Source of the DNA: Actinoplanes sp. M2I2
GTDB taxonomy: Bacteria > Actinomycetota > Actinomycetes > Mycobacteriales > Micromonosporaceae
Direction: 5' to 3'
Assembly: GCF_023544445.1 (NCBI RefSeq)
Contig: NZ_JALPVJ010000015.1
Span: forward strand, 182,037 to 246,036
Length of the DNA: 64,000 nt
The notes beneath the pieces were generated by a model that was not told the origin of the DNA, did not search any database, and was given only the letters and a program-made list of their open reading frames with translations. Shown here one piece after another: positions 50,276 to 58,642 of this stretch (positions within the stretch are counted from its first letter, which is position 1; every line of letters begins with the position of its first letter). The position numbers were made by a program, and so were the translations under genes.

Positions 50276-50680
50276 TCAGCCCCCTCCGGGTGCCCCCAAG
50301 CCGCCGATTACGCCGATCGTCTCCCGGCTGACCGGACAGACCCAGTACGCCTCGCCACCCCGCTCCTCGGCGGCCGCCGGATGGGTGGCCGGATGCCGCG
50401 GGCACCGGGGCCAGTTGGTCGGCCGCCCCAGCCGCCACAACGCCTCGACCGCGAACTCCTGAACCTGATCAGCGACGAACGCGACCTGAACAGCCCGAGG
50501 CCGCCGCAACTCGACCCGCACCCCCATGCCCGAGCCGTCCGTGTCCCAGAGCATCGCCCCCGCACTCCTCAGCGGGATGTCGGCGGCCCAGTCGCTCTCC
50601 TCGACCCGCACCCGGACGCCATCCGGCCCGTCAAGGTCACGCAGAACGGGTGCCAGAGCAGCACGCAACTCAGAGTTCAC
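50276..50680 (-). CDS. Conserved-looking hypothetical protein with possible zinc site
   Basis: The 134-residue protein begins NSELRAALAPVLRDLDGPDG, has a beta-rich core (VRVRVEESDWAADIPLRSAG, GVRVELRRPRAVQVAFVADQ) and ends with NWPRCPRHPATHP and YWVCPVSRETIGVIG, two Cys-Pro pairs that may bind zinc. The terminal CPxH...WVCP arrangement recurs in small actinobacterial proteins of unknown role. GTG at 50680 is used. It is upstream of ligC by 18 bp and may be co-transcribed with it. Confidence 0.65.
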   Translation of the reverse strand: MNSELRAALAPVLRDLDGPDGVRVRVEESDWAADIPLRSAGAMLWDTDGSGMGVRVELRRPRAVQVAFVADQVQEFAVEALWRLGRPTNWPRCPRHPATHPAAAEERGGEAYWVCPVSRETIGVIGGLGAPGGG

Positions 50681-51245
50681 CCCCCAAGTCTCCCCGCCCC
50701 ACGCCACCCGCACCGTCCCCCCGGCCTTGCCACCGCGGCCCCACCGTCCGCCCACCGCGTGCCGTCACCCGCCCGAAGCCCACCAGACCGCCAGCTGCAT
50801 CAGGCTCGAACGCCGAGGCGGCGTCGGCGAACCGCCGGGAGCCCGCGGCAAACCACAACGCCACACGGTCAGCGATAACCGAGACAAGTACGCCGAGGCA
50901 GCCGTTTCCTTGACAAACCAAATTGCCACCGGCCCGACCAATCAGCGTGTCAGCGACGCCCACTGAAGACAATGACCGCACTTGCGTCTTAGAGGTGCAA
51001 TTCGAAAGCCACAAACGAACCAACACTCCACCATAACTAAATAATGATAGAGCAGATCATTCGCAGCCCCTAGTCACCACTCGGCGGCATTGCTCGGCAC
51101 GCAGTTACAGCTTTTCAAAAGCATGTCTGCTTTCCACTGTGAGAAGTCTCGCAGTTCGCCATTTAGGCATAGCGCGCGAAGAACGGCACCGCAACAGCAC
51201 CAAGACAAACATGCAGCGCCCTGTCGCGGGCACGGCAGCACTTTT
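50681..51245. other. Intergenic region, AT-richer on the right
   Basis: No reliable gene. From about 50880 to 51240 the base composition shifts (runs such as ACTAAATAATGATAGAG near 51036), unlike the flanking genes. On the minus strand, a hydrophobic segment VSYVVLVLIAVAVVSVSAVA coded at about 51260-51330 may be the displaced end of the low-complexity gene to the right. Confidence 0.45.
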
Positions 51246-52991
51246 TCACCGACCACCGCGAACCGTTGGCGAACGCCGCGACGGCAGAGACCGAGACCAC
51301 GGCGACGGCAATGAGGACCAGGACGACGTAACTGACGACCACGGGAGTGGCGCCGGCCGCGTAGACAGGACGGCCAACGAACGACAGCGACGACTGAAGC
51401 CGTAACGGCGAAGGCGACCGCGACAGCGACGACGAGGCCCACAGCGACGGCAACGAAAACCGGCGCGACCGCAACGAAGCCCAAGCCAACAGCGACCGCG
51501 ACGCCCACAGCAACGGCGGCAACGCCTGCGACCGGAACCGCAACGGTGGCAACGACGACGGCAACGCCTGCAACCGCGACGGGTGGCGGCGACCGCGACC
51601 ACAACGGTGGTAACGACCGCGGCGGCGACGACGGCAACGACGACCGCAACGCCCGCGACGGCGACCGCGACGGCAGCGACGGCAGCGACCGCCCGCGACG
51701 GTGGCGGTGGCGGTGGCGGTGGCTGCGGCGGCAACGCCCGCGACGGCAGCGACGCCCGCGACGGCGACCGCGATGGTGGCGGCAACGCCCGCGACGATGG
51801 CGACGGCAGCGACGCCCGCGACGGAGACCGCGACCGCGATGGTGGCGGCGGTGGAGGTGGAGGTAACGGCCGCGACGGCGGCGACGGCGACCGCGACGGT
51901 GGCGGTGGCGGTGGCGGTGGCGGCGACCGCGACGGTGGCGGTGGCGGTGGCGGCGACCGCGACGGTGGCGGTGGCGGTGGCGGTGGCGGTGGCGGTGGAA
52001 CGACCGCGGCGGTGACGGTAGCGACGGGAACGCCGGCGATGGCGACGACCGCAACGGTGGTAACGACCGCGACGGCCGCGACGGCGACGGCAATGCCCGC
52101 GACGGCGACCGCGACCGGCGGTAACGACCGTGGCGCCGACGACGACGACAACGCCTGCGACTGCGACTGCGACTGCGACTGCGACTGCGACTGCGACTGC
52201 GACTGCGACTGCGACTGCGACTGCGACTGCGACGGCCCTGGCAACGACGACAACGACAACGACAACGACAACGCCCTCGGCGACGACGACGGCGACGCCT
52301 GCGACGGCGGGGCGAACCGGGATTCCGGACCTGACGACCGGGAACGGGTCCACAGCGAAGGCGACGGCGGACCTGGCGCCGACCACAGCACTCGAAGCGG
52401 CAAGGCATCACAGGATGCCGCATCCGAGGTCCCACCGGATCTCCACCCGTCGGTGCCACCGCCCACCGTCGCGGTCGCCCGAGTCCAGTCTGACCCGGAC
52501 GGCGATCGGAGCTGAAGCGACGGAACGGAACGGATCGGTGGCGGGAACTGCGCTGAAGACAAGATCCCGGGTTTCGCCACGGACCGCGATGACAGCGGCG
52601 ACCCGGACCGTATGGGGTTGCGAGTCCGTTGCGCCGTGCGGGCCGATGACGGAATCGGCACGGGGGAAGGCGATGGCGCAACCGCAGAGTGCGACGGCGA
52701 CGGCGACGGCGACGTGGGAATCTGCGGGTTCGCCGACGGGACGTTGGGCCGCGCCGCGTCGGGCGACTGCAGTGGTGGGGACTGGGCAACCGCGCCCCGC
52801 AGCCGGCTGAGTTTTTCGGCGTGTCGTTGTGTCAATCCCCAGGCACGATGGCGGGCGTGTTCCTGACGAAACTTCTCTCGCTCCGGTGAATAACGGGGTG
52901 ACCGCGTCCGGTCGCGCATTACTGCCAATTGGGCCGAGGTAAACAATTGCAGCTGTCGCACCACCCAATTATCCCGCTCCACCGGGCCCAC
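51246..52991 (-). CDS. Low-complexity protein of unknown function, possibly frameshifted
   Basis: An open frame of up to 581 codons. The first ~65 residues look like a genuine domain (RQLQLFTSAQLAVMRDRTRS, SPEREKFRQEHARHRAWGLT, QRHAEKLSRLR), rich in Arg, Gln and Glu, with lower GC at codon third positions than neighbours. After a Pro/Ser region come (Ser-Gln)13, long Pro and Arg/Cys-rich runs encoded by simple repeats. All frames are open through the repeats, so the true frame beyond ~residue 230 is unsure. In another frame a membrane helix appears near 51260-51330, suggesting one or more slippage frameshifts. Start unclear: GTG at 52991 or GTGs about ten codons later. I do not recognise a family. 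Confidence 0.4.
   Translation of the reverse strand: MGPVERDNWVVRQLQLFTSAQLAVMRDRTRSPRYSPEREKFRQEHARHRAWGLTQRHAEKLSRLRGAVAQSPPLQSPDAARPNVPSANPQIPTSPSPSPSHSAVAPSPSPVPIPSSARTAQRTRNPIRSGSPLSSRSVAKPGILSSAQFPPPIRSVPSLQLRSPSGSDWTRATATVGGGTDGWRSGGTSDAASCDALPLRVLWSAPGPPSPSLWTRSRSSGPESRFAPPSQASPSSSPRALSLSLSLSSLPGPSQSQSQSQSQSQSQSQSQSQSQSQSQALSSSSAPRSLPPVAVAVAGIAVAVAAVAVVTTVAVVAIAGVPVATVTAAVVPPPPPPPPPPPPSRSPPPPPPPSRSPPPPPPPPPSRSPSPPSRPLPPPPPPPPSRSRSPSRASLPSPSSRALPPPSRSPSRASLPSRALPPQPPPPPPPPSRAVAAVAAVAVAVAGVAVVVAVVAAAVVTTVVVAVAATRRGCRRCRRRCHRCGSGRRRCRRCCGRRGRCWLGLRCGRAGFRCRRCGPRRRCRGRLRRYGFSRRCRSLAVLSTRPAPLPWSSVTSSWSSLPSPWSRSLPSRRSPTVRGGR
51891..52003 (+). repeat. GGTGGC simple-sequence tracts, G-quadruplex-prone
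   Basis: Runs of alternating GGT and GGC triplets (for example 51899-51922, 51934-51952 and 51963-51998) are interrupted by GACCGCGAC. On the plus strand they supply closely spaced GG pairs that could form two-layer G-quadruplexes. They lie in the antisense of the low-complexity gene. Confidence 0.7.
52155..52232. repeat. (CTGCGA)13 hexanucleotide microsatellite
   Basis: Thirteen uninterrupted copies of CTGCGA, 78 bp. In the minus-strand frame of the low-complexity gene it encodes (Ser-Gln)13. Being a multiple of three, unit gain or loss keeps the frame. Confidence 0.95.
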
Positions 52992-53977
52992 TCCAGCATT
53001 CGATCATGCCAAATTCAAACGTATGTACGAGAAGAAGAAGAGCCCGTGGCGGACTGGTGGTATCCGGTTGAGCGAAACACACCACAACGCCGGAATCTCG
53101 ATTTACCTCGGCCGGCGCCTTCCATGAGATGGGTGCAATTGTCAGGAGATGATAGAGCTGCCCGCGCGAGCCGATCGTCGACTGTTCTCCGCCTCCAAAT
53201 TATGAACCGGGCTACGCTTTCGGGTTCGACCTAAGGACCGGTCGTGGCGGCGCAGGAGCCGAGTAGCTGCCCGATCCCCTCCGGCGCCAAAGCCGAACTA
53301 CGGGTCAACGGCAACACCTCAGCGGAGAGCAGAAACAGACGGCGGTGCCCGACCGACAAACGGCAGCGCCCGAGAGACGGCGGTGCCCGACCGACAAACG
53401 GCAGCGCCCGAGAGACGGCGGTGCCCGACCGACAAACGGCAGCGCCCGAGAGACGGCGGTGCCCGACCGACAAACGGCAGCGCCCGAGAGACGGCGGTGC
53501 CCGACCGACAAACGGCAGCGCCCGAGAGACGGCGGTGCCCGACCGACAAACGGCGGTGCCCGACCGACGGCGGTCATCGACCCGGCACAGGCCGTGAGGA
53601 AGCGCCTCGGTGCTGGTCGATGCGCCGCCGGCATACGACGCCTTGACTTCGACGCCGCAGTCCAACTGGACAACCACTAAGTAGACAGCACACCCGTAGT
53701 CGCCTCACTCAGGAATGAGCGCGACCCGGCGGACGGGAACCGCGTCGCACAGCGACGAGCGATCGACCGTAGTGCCCGTTTTCTCCAGCGATGTGCTCGG
53801 CCGCCCGAGTCTTCCCGGCGATGTCATCGGCCCGCCCGAGCCGATCCTGGCCGGTCGCGGAGCGCGGCGAGTTGGCGGCCATGTTCGTCCTGACCGAGCT
53901 ATGCCTTGCATCTAGGGTGGCCACTCGCAGCTGAAACGGTGTAAGCATGTAATCAAGCAAGCTGCTGGGGAGGAAAC
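52992..53977. other. 985-bp region without a reliable gene; contains 38-bp tandem array
   Basis: AT-richer on the left. A 34-codon frame at 53023-53127 (MYEKKKSPWRTGGIRLSETH...) is open but lacks a ribosome site and relatives I know. The right half holds the tandem array (53343-53570). A minus-strand frame from 53677 starting VVQLDCGVEVKASYAGGAST runs through the array, but its frame content is repeat-driven. Confidence 0.45.
53343..53570. repeat. 38-bp tandem repeat array
   Basis: Five full identical units of 38 bp start at 53343, 53381, 53419, 53457 and 53495 (CGGTGCCCGACCGACAAACG begins each). Partial units follow at 53533 and 53554. The period is not a multiple of three, so a reading frame through it cycles through all three translations. 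There are no unique spacers, so it is not a CRISPR array. Confidence 0.95.
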
Positions 53978-54529
53978 ATGCGTATTCGCACCGCACCGCT
54001 GGGACGTGTCGAGCCGCCTAACGCCGATGACGCCGCCGCGTGGGTCACCGGGGCCATTCCGGACGGCTGGTTCACCGAGCGGCCCGAGATCGTCATCGAC
54101 CGCGACGAGATCATCATCTGGGGGCGCGTGGCCGAGCCCGAGCTGGGTGCCGACGCCACCGAGGCCGACCGGGCCGCTGCCCACGGCGGCCGCATCAACC
54201 AGTTCCGGGAGGACACCCGGGACGCCCGCATCCGGGTCGCCCGGCAGATCGAGCACCGCTACCAGCGCAAAGTCGCCTGGGGCATCCGCTGCGGCGACAC
54301 CAACGAGCTGTTCACCCATCTGTCCGCCCCGGTCATGACGCGGCTGCGCCAGCCCGAGCGGCAGATTCTCGACACGCTGGTCGACGCCGGCGTGGCCCGT
54401 TCCCGTTCCGAGGCGCTGGCCTGGTGCGTCAAGCTGGTCGGCCAGCACACCGACCAGTGGCTGTCCGATCTGCGGCAGGCCATGACCAAGGTCGACGAAC
54501 TCCGCAAGCAGGGGCCCGAGTCCGTCTAG
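53978..54529 (+). CDS. Conserved-looking hypothetical protein
   Basis: The 183-residue protein has an N-terminal beta-rich part (VTGAIPDGWFTERPEIVIDR, EIIIWGRVAEPEL) and a helical C-terminal half (NQFREDTRDARIRVARQIEH, LRQPERQILDTLVDAGVARS, RSEALAWCVKLVGQHTDQWL). The last helices (TLVDAGVARSRSEALAWCV) resemble a ribbon-helix-helix-like or antitoxin-type dimer segment, but I would not assign a family. The ATG at 53978 has a strong GGGGAGGAAAC site. It is the first normal-composition gene after the repeat-rich region and stands 192 bp upstream of the HipA-like gene. Confidence 0.7.
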   Translation: MRIRTAPLGRVEPPNADDAAAWVTGAIPDGWFTERPEIVIDRDEIIIWGRVAEPELGADATEADRAAAHGGRINQFREDTRDARIRVARQIEHRYQRKVAWGIRCGDTNELFTHLSAPVMTRLRQPERQILDTLVDAGVARSRSEALAWCVKLVGQHTDQWLSDLRQAMTKVDELRKQGPESV

Positions 54530-54721
54530 CCGGCCACCTGTGCTCGTGGTGGGGGTCGAGTCGCGGGCCGGTCCAGCCGCCGCCTGGCCGCACGCCGGAT
54601 TCACCCAGATCCATCTCCGGCATCCGGGCAATTCCGGCGCACGTCCAGGCCCACGTCCAGGCGGCGGCCGGGCCACACCGTAGCCCGGCTCCCACCACGA
54701 AACGGACGCTAGTGTTGCGGG

Positions 54722-55444
54722 GTGCTACGTCAGGTCACCGCGATTCGTTACGTCACTCCGCTGCGTGAGGGTGGCTCGCTGCCCGGCGTGGTCGAGGCGG
54801 ATGACCTCGGTACGTACGTGGTGAAGTTTCGCGGCGCCGGGCAGGGCCCCCGCGCCCTGGTGGCCGAGGTGATCTCGGGTGAGCTGGCCCGCCGCCTCGG
54901 CCTGCCGGTGCCCGAGCTCACCGTCGTCGACCTCGACCCGGTCGTCGCCCGCGCCGAGCCCGACGAGGAGGTCCAAGCGCTGATCAAGGCCAGCGCGGGG
55001 GCCAATCTGGGCATGGATTTCCTGCCCGGCGCGCTGGGCTACGACCCCGTCGTACATCCGGTCGACCATGGGCTGGCCTCGCGGGTGATCGCCTTCGACG
55101 CGTTCGTGGAGAACGTCGACCGCAGCTGGCGCAACCCCAACCTGCTGGTCTGGCACGGCGACCTGTGGCTGATCGACCACGGCGCGACGCTGTACTTCCA
55201 TCACAACTGGCCTCGCGCCTCGGCCGTCGTGCACCGTCCGTACAAGTGGGACGACCACGTTCTGAAGCCGTACGCGACCGAGCTGGCCACCGAGGGGCCA
55301 GCGCTCGCCGAGCGCCTCACCCCCGCGCTGCTCGAGGAGGTCATCGCCCTCGTGCCGGACGAGTGGCTCGACGAGGGCGACCGCGAGGCCTACCTGGTCC
55401 ATCTCTCCGCCCGTGCCGAGCGCCCGGAGGCGTGGCTGCCGTGA
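54722..55444 (+). CDS. HipA-like kinase (HipA_2 family)
   Basis: This 240-residue protein has a compact kinase-like fold: TYVVKFRGAGQGPRALVAEV near 31-50 with a conserved Lys, AFDAFVENVDRSWRNPNLLV near 120-139 with the catalytic NxDR...N pattern, and WLIDHGATLYFHHNW with a metal-binding DxG-type motif. It is about half the size of HipA toxins and belongs to the HipA-like group found as single kinases. It overlaps the next gene by 4 bp (GTGA), a DUF3037 protein. No HipB-type HTH antitoxin is adjacent. Target unknown. Confidence 0.86.
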   Translation: MLRQVTAIRYVTPLREGGSLPGVVEADDLGTYVVKFRGAGQGPRALVAEVISGELARRLGLPVPELTVVDLDPVVARAEPDEEVQALIKASAGANLGMDFLPGALGYDPVVHPVDHGLASRVIAFDAFVENVDRSWRNPNLLVWHGDLWLIDHGATLYFHHNWPRASAVVHRPYKWDDHVLKPYATELATEGPALAERLTPALLEEVIALVPDEWLDEGDREAYLVHLSARAERPEAWLP

Positions 55445-55809
55445 GAGTCCCGTACGAGTACGCGATCATCCAGGCCGTCCCCCGCATCGAGCGCGGCGAG
55501 CTGATCAACGTCGGCGTCGTCCTCTACTGCCAGCGCCGTGACTTCCTGGCCGCCCGCACCGACTTCCGCGAGGACCGCCTGCTGGCCGTCGACCCCGGCG
55601 CCGACGTCCCCGCCATCGGCGCCGCACTCACCTCCTGGAACGCCACCTGCGGCGGCGCCGGTGCCGCGGCCGACATCAGCCAGGGCGAACGGTTCCGCTG
55701 GCTCGTCGCCCCGCGCAGCACCGTCCTGCGCGCCGGCCCCGTCCACATGGGCCTGGCCGTTGACCCCTCCGAAGAGCTGGACCGCCTCGTCAAACTGCTG
55801 GTCAGCTGA
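55441..55809 (+). CDS. DUF3037 protein
   Basis: The 122-residue protein begins VPYEYAIIQAVPRIERGELI and continues NVGVVLYCQRRDFLAARTDF, with GERFRWLVAPRSTVLRAGPV and a C-terminal LDRLVKLLVS. This is the DUF3037 pattern. The GTG start overlaps the stop of the HipA-like kinase gene, so they are translated together and probably act together. Function unknown. Confidence 0.85.
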   Translation: MRVPYEYAIIQAVPRIERGELINVGVVLYCQRRDFLAARTDFREDRLLAVDPGADVPAIGAALTSWNATCGGAGAAADISQGERFRWLVAPRSTVLRAGPVHMGLAVDPSEELDRLVKLLVS

Positions 55810-55985
55810 CTTACGGCGCCAATGGTCGCGCTCACCATCGACACTGCCGAGGCGGACCCGCGACCCGCAAACAAACCGTGAGCTGCAGGGGCAGGCCGGC
55901 CGGCCGCGAGACAGATCGCGAACCGCAGGTAGAGCCGCCACCCAAGAGAGTGAAGCTCGAGGTGGGGTAAGGCTGGGCTCGAAGC

Positions 55986-57146
55986 CTAAGTGATCGATCC
56001 TGCAGCTGGGGCCGACCTCGCAGCGGGGAAGGCAGACTCTCCATCCGGAGACACGGTGCCTGCGGCCAAGAACGCGGCGTCGGCGGTTGAGGACGCAGCA
56101 CCCAAGGCTGGAGAAGCTGCGCCCCCTGAGGACGTGGCGCCCACGGCAATGGACGGCGCGTCTGCGGCTGGGGTGACAGTTTCCAAGGTGGGAGGAACGG
56201 CCCGCGCGGCTGGATCGGCGGTGTCGACGGCGACCAGATAGGGCGGCCGCTGCTGCGTAGCCATGTAGATGCGGCCGACGTACTCCCCCAGCAGCCCCAG
56301 GCAGATCAGCTGGATGCCGCCCAGCAGCAGCACCGCGATGTAGAGCGACGTCCACCCCGGCACCACGCCGCCGCTCCCCCAGGCGACCAGCGCCGACACG
56401 ATCAGCCCCACGCAGAGGACGAAGCTGAGCAGCCCCAGCCAGGTCGCGATGCGCAACGGCGCCGCCGAGAAGCCGGTCACGCTGTCGAACGTCAGCCGGA
56501 TCATGCGGGAGAGCGGGTATTTCGTCCGGCCCGCGACCCGCTCCTGGCGCGTGTAGGCGACCTCGGCCCCGGCGAAGCCCAGCGACGGCACCACCAGCCG
56601 GTACACCGGGCGGGGCTCGGGCAGCTCGTTGAGGACGTCGACGACCGTCCGGCTCATCAGCCGGAAGTCACCCGCCTGGTCGCTGACCCACGGACCGACG
56701 AGCCGGCGCATCATCCAGTAGTAGACGCCCGCGGTGTTGCGCTTGAACGCCGTGTCGGTGCTGCGGTCGCTGCGGACCCCGTAGACCACGTCGACCGTCT
56801 CGCGCCGGGCCGTCGCCAGCATCTCGCCGATCACCTCGGGCGGGTCCTGCAGGTCGGCGTCGATGCTGACCACGTAGTCGCCGTGGGCACTGCGCAGCCC
56901 GGCCCTCAGCGCGGTCTGGTGGCCGACGTTGCGGCGCAGCGAGACGACGCGCAGCTGGGGCCAGTCGGCCCGCACCTGCAGGAGGCGGGAGACGGTGGCA
57001 TCGCTGCTGCCGTCGTCGATCGCGATCACCTCGTACGTGTCGCCGAGCCCGTCCAGGACCGGCCGCAACCGGGCGACGAAGTGGTCGACCACCTCGCGCT
57101 CGTTGTACATCGGGGTGATCACCGACAGCGTCACCGAAGGTGGCAT
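55986..57146 (-). CDS. Membrane GT2 glycosyltransferase (dolichyl-phosphate/undecaprenyl-phosphate sugar type)
   Basis: This 386-residue protein has a GT-A domain (SVITPMYNEREVVDHFVARL at residues 8-27, VIAIDDGSSDATVSRLL, RRNVGHQTALRAGLRSAHGD, VSIDADLQDPPEVIGEML with the DxD motif). Two C-terminal membrane helices follow (IATWLGLLSFVLCVGLIVSA and WTSLYIAVLLLGGIQLICLG). GtrB-like enzymes of this form charge a polyprenyl carrier with sugar. A ~70-residue Ala/Ser-rich tail follows the last helix. The ATG at 57146 has AAGGAGG at ideal distance. Upstream lie dfrA and thyA on the same strand. Confidence 0.92.
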   Translation of the reverse strand: MPPSVTLSVITPMYNEREVVDHFVARLRPVLDGLGDTYEVIAIDDGSSDATVSRLLQVRADWPQLRVVSLRRNVGHQTALRAGLRSAHGDYVVSIDADLQDPPEVIGEMLATARRETVDVVYGVRSDRSTDTAFKRNTAGVYYWMMRRLVGPWVSDQAGDFRLMSRTVVDVLNELPEPRPVYRLVVPSLGFAGAEVAYTRQERVAGRTKYPLSRMIRLTFDSVTGFSAAPLRIATWLGLLSFVLCVGLIVSALVAWGSGGVVPGWTSLYIAVLLLGGIQLICLGLLGEYVGRIYMATQQRPPYLVAVDTADPAARAVPPTLETVTPAADAPSIAVGATSSGGAASPALGAASSTADAAFLAAGTVSPDGESAFPAARSAPAAGSIT

Positions 57147-57224
57147 GGGTGACCTCCTTCCGAGCCGGCCAGGCCGGGCGTCCGATCGTCCCTCAATCAT
57201 GAGGGCGATTCGACTCCGGCGAGG

Positions 57225-57707
57225 CTAGTCCGCGCGGCGAACCAGTTCCTCGACGATGTACCGCAGTCCGCTCCGGGAAGTCTGCCAGCCGGACGACGAC
57301 GTGACGACCCACTGATCGGGGAGCACCGGCGCGTAGGTGTCGCCGTCGACGTCCAATTCGATGCGCGTACGGAGGATGTGCTCGGCCACCGGCAGGAACG
57401 CGCGATAGACCGCTTCGCCGCCCATCACCCACACCTCGCCGGACAGATCCACCTCGCCGACCGCGTGGACCACCTCGGCGCCCGGGGCCGACCACGACGG
57501 GTCGCGGGTGAGCACCACGTTGCGCCGGCCCGGCAACGGGCGGAACCGCTCGGGCAGCGAGTCCCAGGTCGCGCGGCCCATCACGACGGTCGCGCCGGTC
57601 GTCCGCTCGCGGAACATCGTCTGGTCCTCGGGCAGCCGCCACGGGATCTCGTTCTTCGCGCCGATGACCCGGTCACGGGCCTCGGCCCAGATGAGGTGGA
57701 GCGTCAT
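57225..57707 (-). CDS. dfrA: Dihydrofolate reductase
   Basis: The 160-residue DHFR has LIWAEARDRVIGAKNEIPWR at the N-terminus, LPEDQTMFRERTTGATVVMG with the NADPH-binding GATVVMGRATW, SLPERFRPLPGRRNVVLTRD and VWVMGGEAVYRAFLPVAEHI. The substrate-binding acid is in LPEDQ. It regenerates tetrahydrofolate after thymidylate synthase. The gene overlaps the thyA stop by 4 bp, forming the classic thyA-dfrA operon. Confidence 0.97.
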   Translation of the reverse strand: MTLHLIWAEARDRVIGAKNEIPWRLPEDQTMFRERTTGATVVMGRATWDSLPERFRPLPGRRNVVLTRDPSWSAPGAEVVHAVGEVDLSGEVWVMGGEAVYRAFLPVAEHILRTRIELDVDGDTYAPVLPDQWVVTSSSGWQTSRSGLRYIVEELVRRAD

Positions 57708-58504
57708 ACGGCGACGGGGGCGCGCAGCGCCGGGTGGTGCTTGTAGTCGACGACGCTGAAGTCCTCGTACTTGTAGTCGAACAGCGACGCCGCCGGGGCG
57801 ATCTCGAGCCGCGGGAACTCGTACGCCTCCCGGGAGAGCTGCTCCTGCACCTGCTCGACGTGGTTGTTGTAGATGTGGCAGTCGCCACCGACCCAGATGA
57901 AGTCACCCGGCACCAGGCCGACCTGGTCGGCCACCATGCGGGTGAGCAGCGCGTAGCTGGCGATGTTGAACGGCACGCCCAGGAAGAGGTCGGCGCTGCG
58001 CTGGTAGAGCTGGCACGAGAGCCGGCCGTCGGCCACGTAGAACTGGAACATCGCGTGGCAGGGCGCGAGCGCCATCTCGGGCAGGTCGGAGACGTTCCAA
58101 GCCGAAACGATCATGCGGCGCGAGTCGGGGTCGCGGCGCAGTGTGTCGAGGATGCCGCTGATCTGGTCGACGTGGCCGCCGTCGGGCGTGGGCCAGGAGC
58201 GCCACTGCACGCCGTAGACCGGCCCGAGCTCGCCGGCCGGGGACGCCCACTCGTCCCAGATCGTCACGCCCTGCTCGCGCAGCCAGCTGACGTTGCTCTC
58301 ACCGCGCAGGAACCAGAGCAGCTCGACCGCGACGGACTTGAAGTGCACCCGCTTCGTGGTGATCAGCGGAAAGCCGGCCGACAGGTCGTATCGCAGGCGC
58401 TCGCCGAAGAGACTGACCGTGCCGGTGCCGGTGCGGTCGCTCTTGGGGGTGCCGGTGTTCAGGACCCTTCGCAGCAGGTCCTCGTACTGGGTGTCGACGG
58501 GCAT
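57704..58504 (-). CDS. thyA: Thymidylate synthase
   Basis: The 266-residue ThyA contains RTGTGTVSLFGERLRYDLSA with the phosphate-binding Arg, ELLWFLRGESNVSWLREQGV, the catalytic Cys in LAPCHAMFQFYVADGRLSCQ (Cys near residue 147), LYQRSADLFLGVPFNIASYA and a C-terminal HPALRAPVAV. It methylates dUMP to dTMP. The start is ATG at 58504. It is coupled to dfrA. Some actinobacteria use ThyX instead or as well; only ThyA is seen here. Confidence 0.98.
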   Translation of the reverse strand: MPVDTQYEDLLRRVLNTGTPKSDRTGTGTVSLFGERLRYDLSAGFPLITTKRVHFKSVAVELLWFLRGESNVSWLREQGVTIWDEWASPAGELGPVYGVQWRSWPTPDGGHVDQISGILDTLRRDPDSRRMIVSAWNVSDLPEMALAPCHAMFQFYVADGRLSCQLYQRSADLFLGVPFNIASYALLTRMVADQVGLVPGDFIWVGGDCHIYNNHVEQVQEQLSREAYEFPRLEIAPAASLFDYKYEDFSVVDYKHHPALRAPVAV

Positions 58505-58642
58505 GCCGCCAAACTACCCGCCGCGCGCCCCGGCCCGGCACAGCGGCGGGCCGAGTCGCGCGGCGTGCCCGGTATGCGGCCGGCAACCGGGCACCGTCGG
58601 CGCCCCCAGGTGGCTGGGGCGCCGGGCGGTCGACCCAGCTTG

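Noticed and set aside
51583..52515. Plus-strand Thr/Ala/Gly/Asp-rich secreted protein
   Set aside because: A TATATP-like linker can be read on this strand, but it lacks any folded domain, signal peptide or ribosome site, and the minus strand has the better N-terminal domain; left undecided rather than annotated.
53343..53570. CRISPR array
   Set aside because: Units are directly adjacent and identical over the full 38 bp with no unique spacers and no cas genes nearby.
53231..53677. Minus-strand repeat protein of 148 codons
   Set aside because: Most of it is the 38-bp array read through three frames; the first ~35 residues look protein-like but support is too weak for a gene call.
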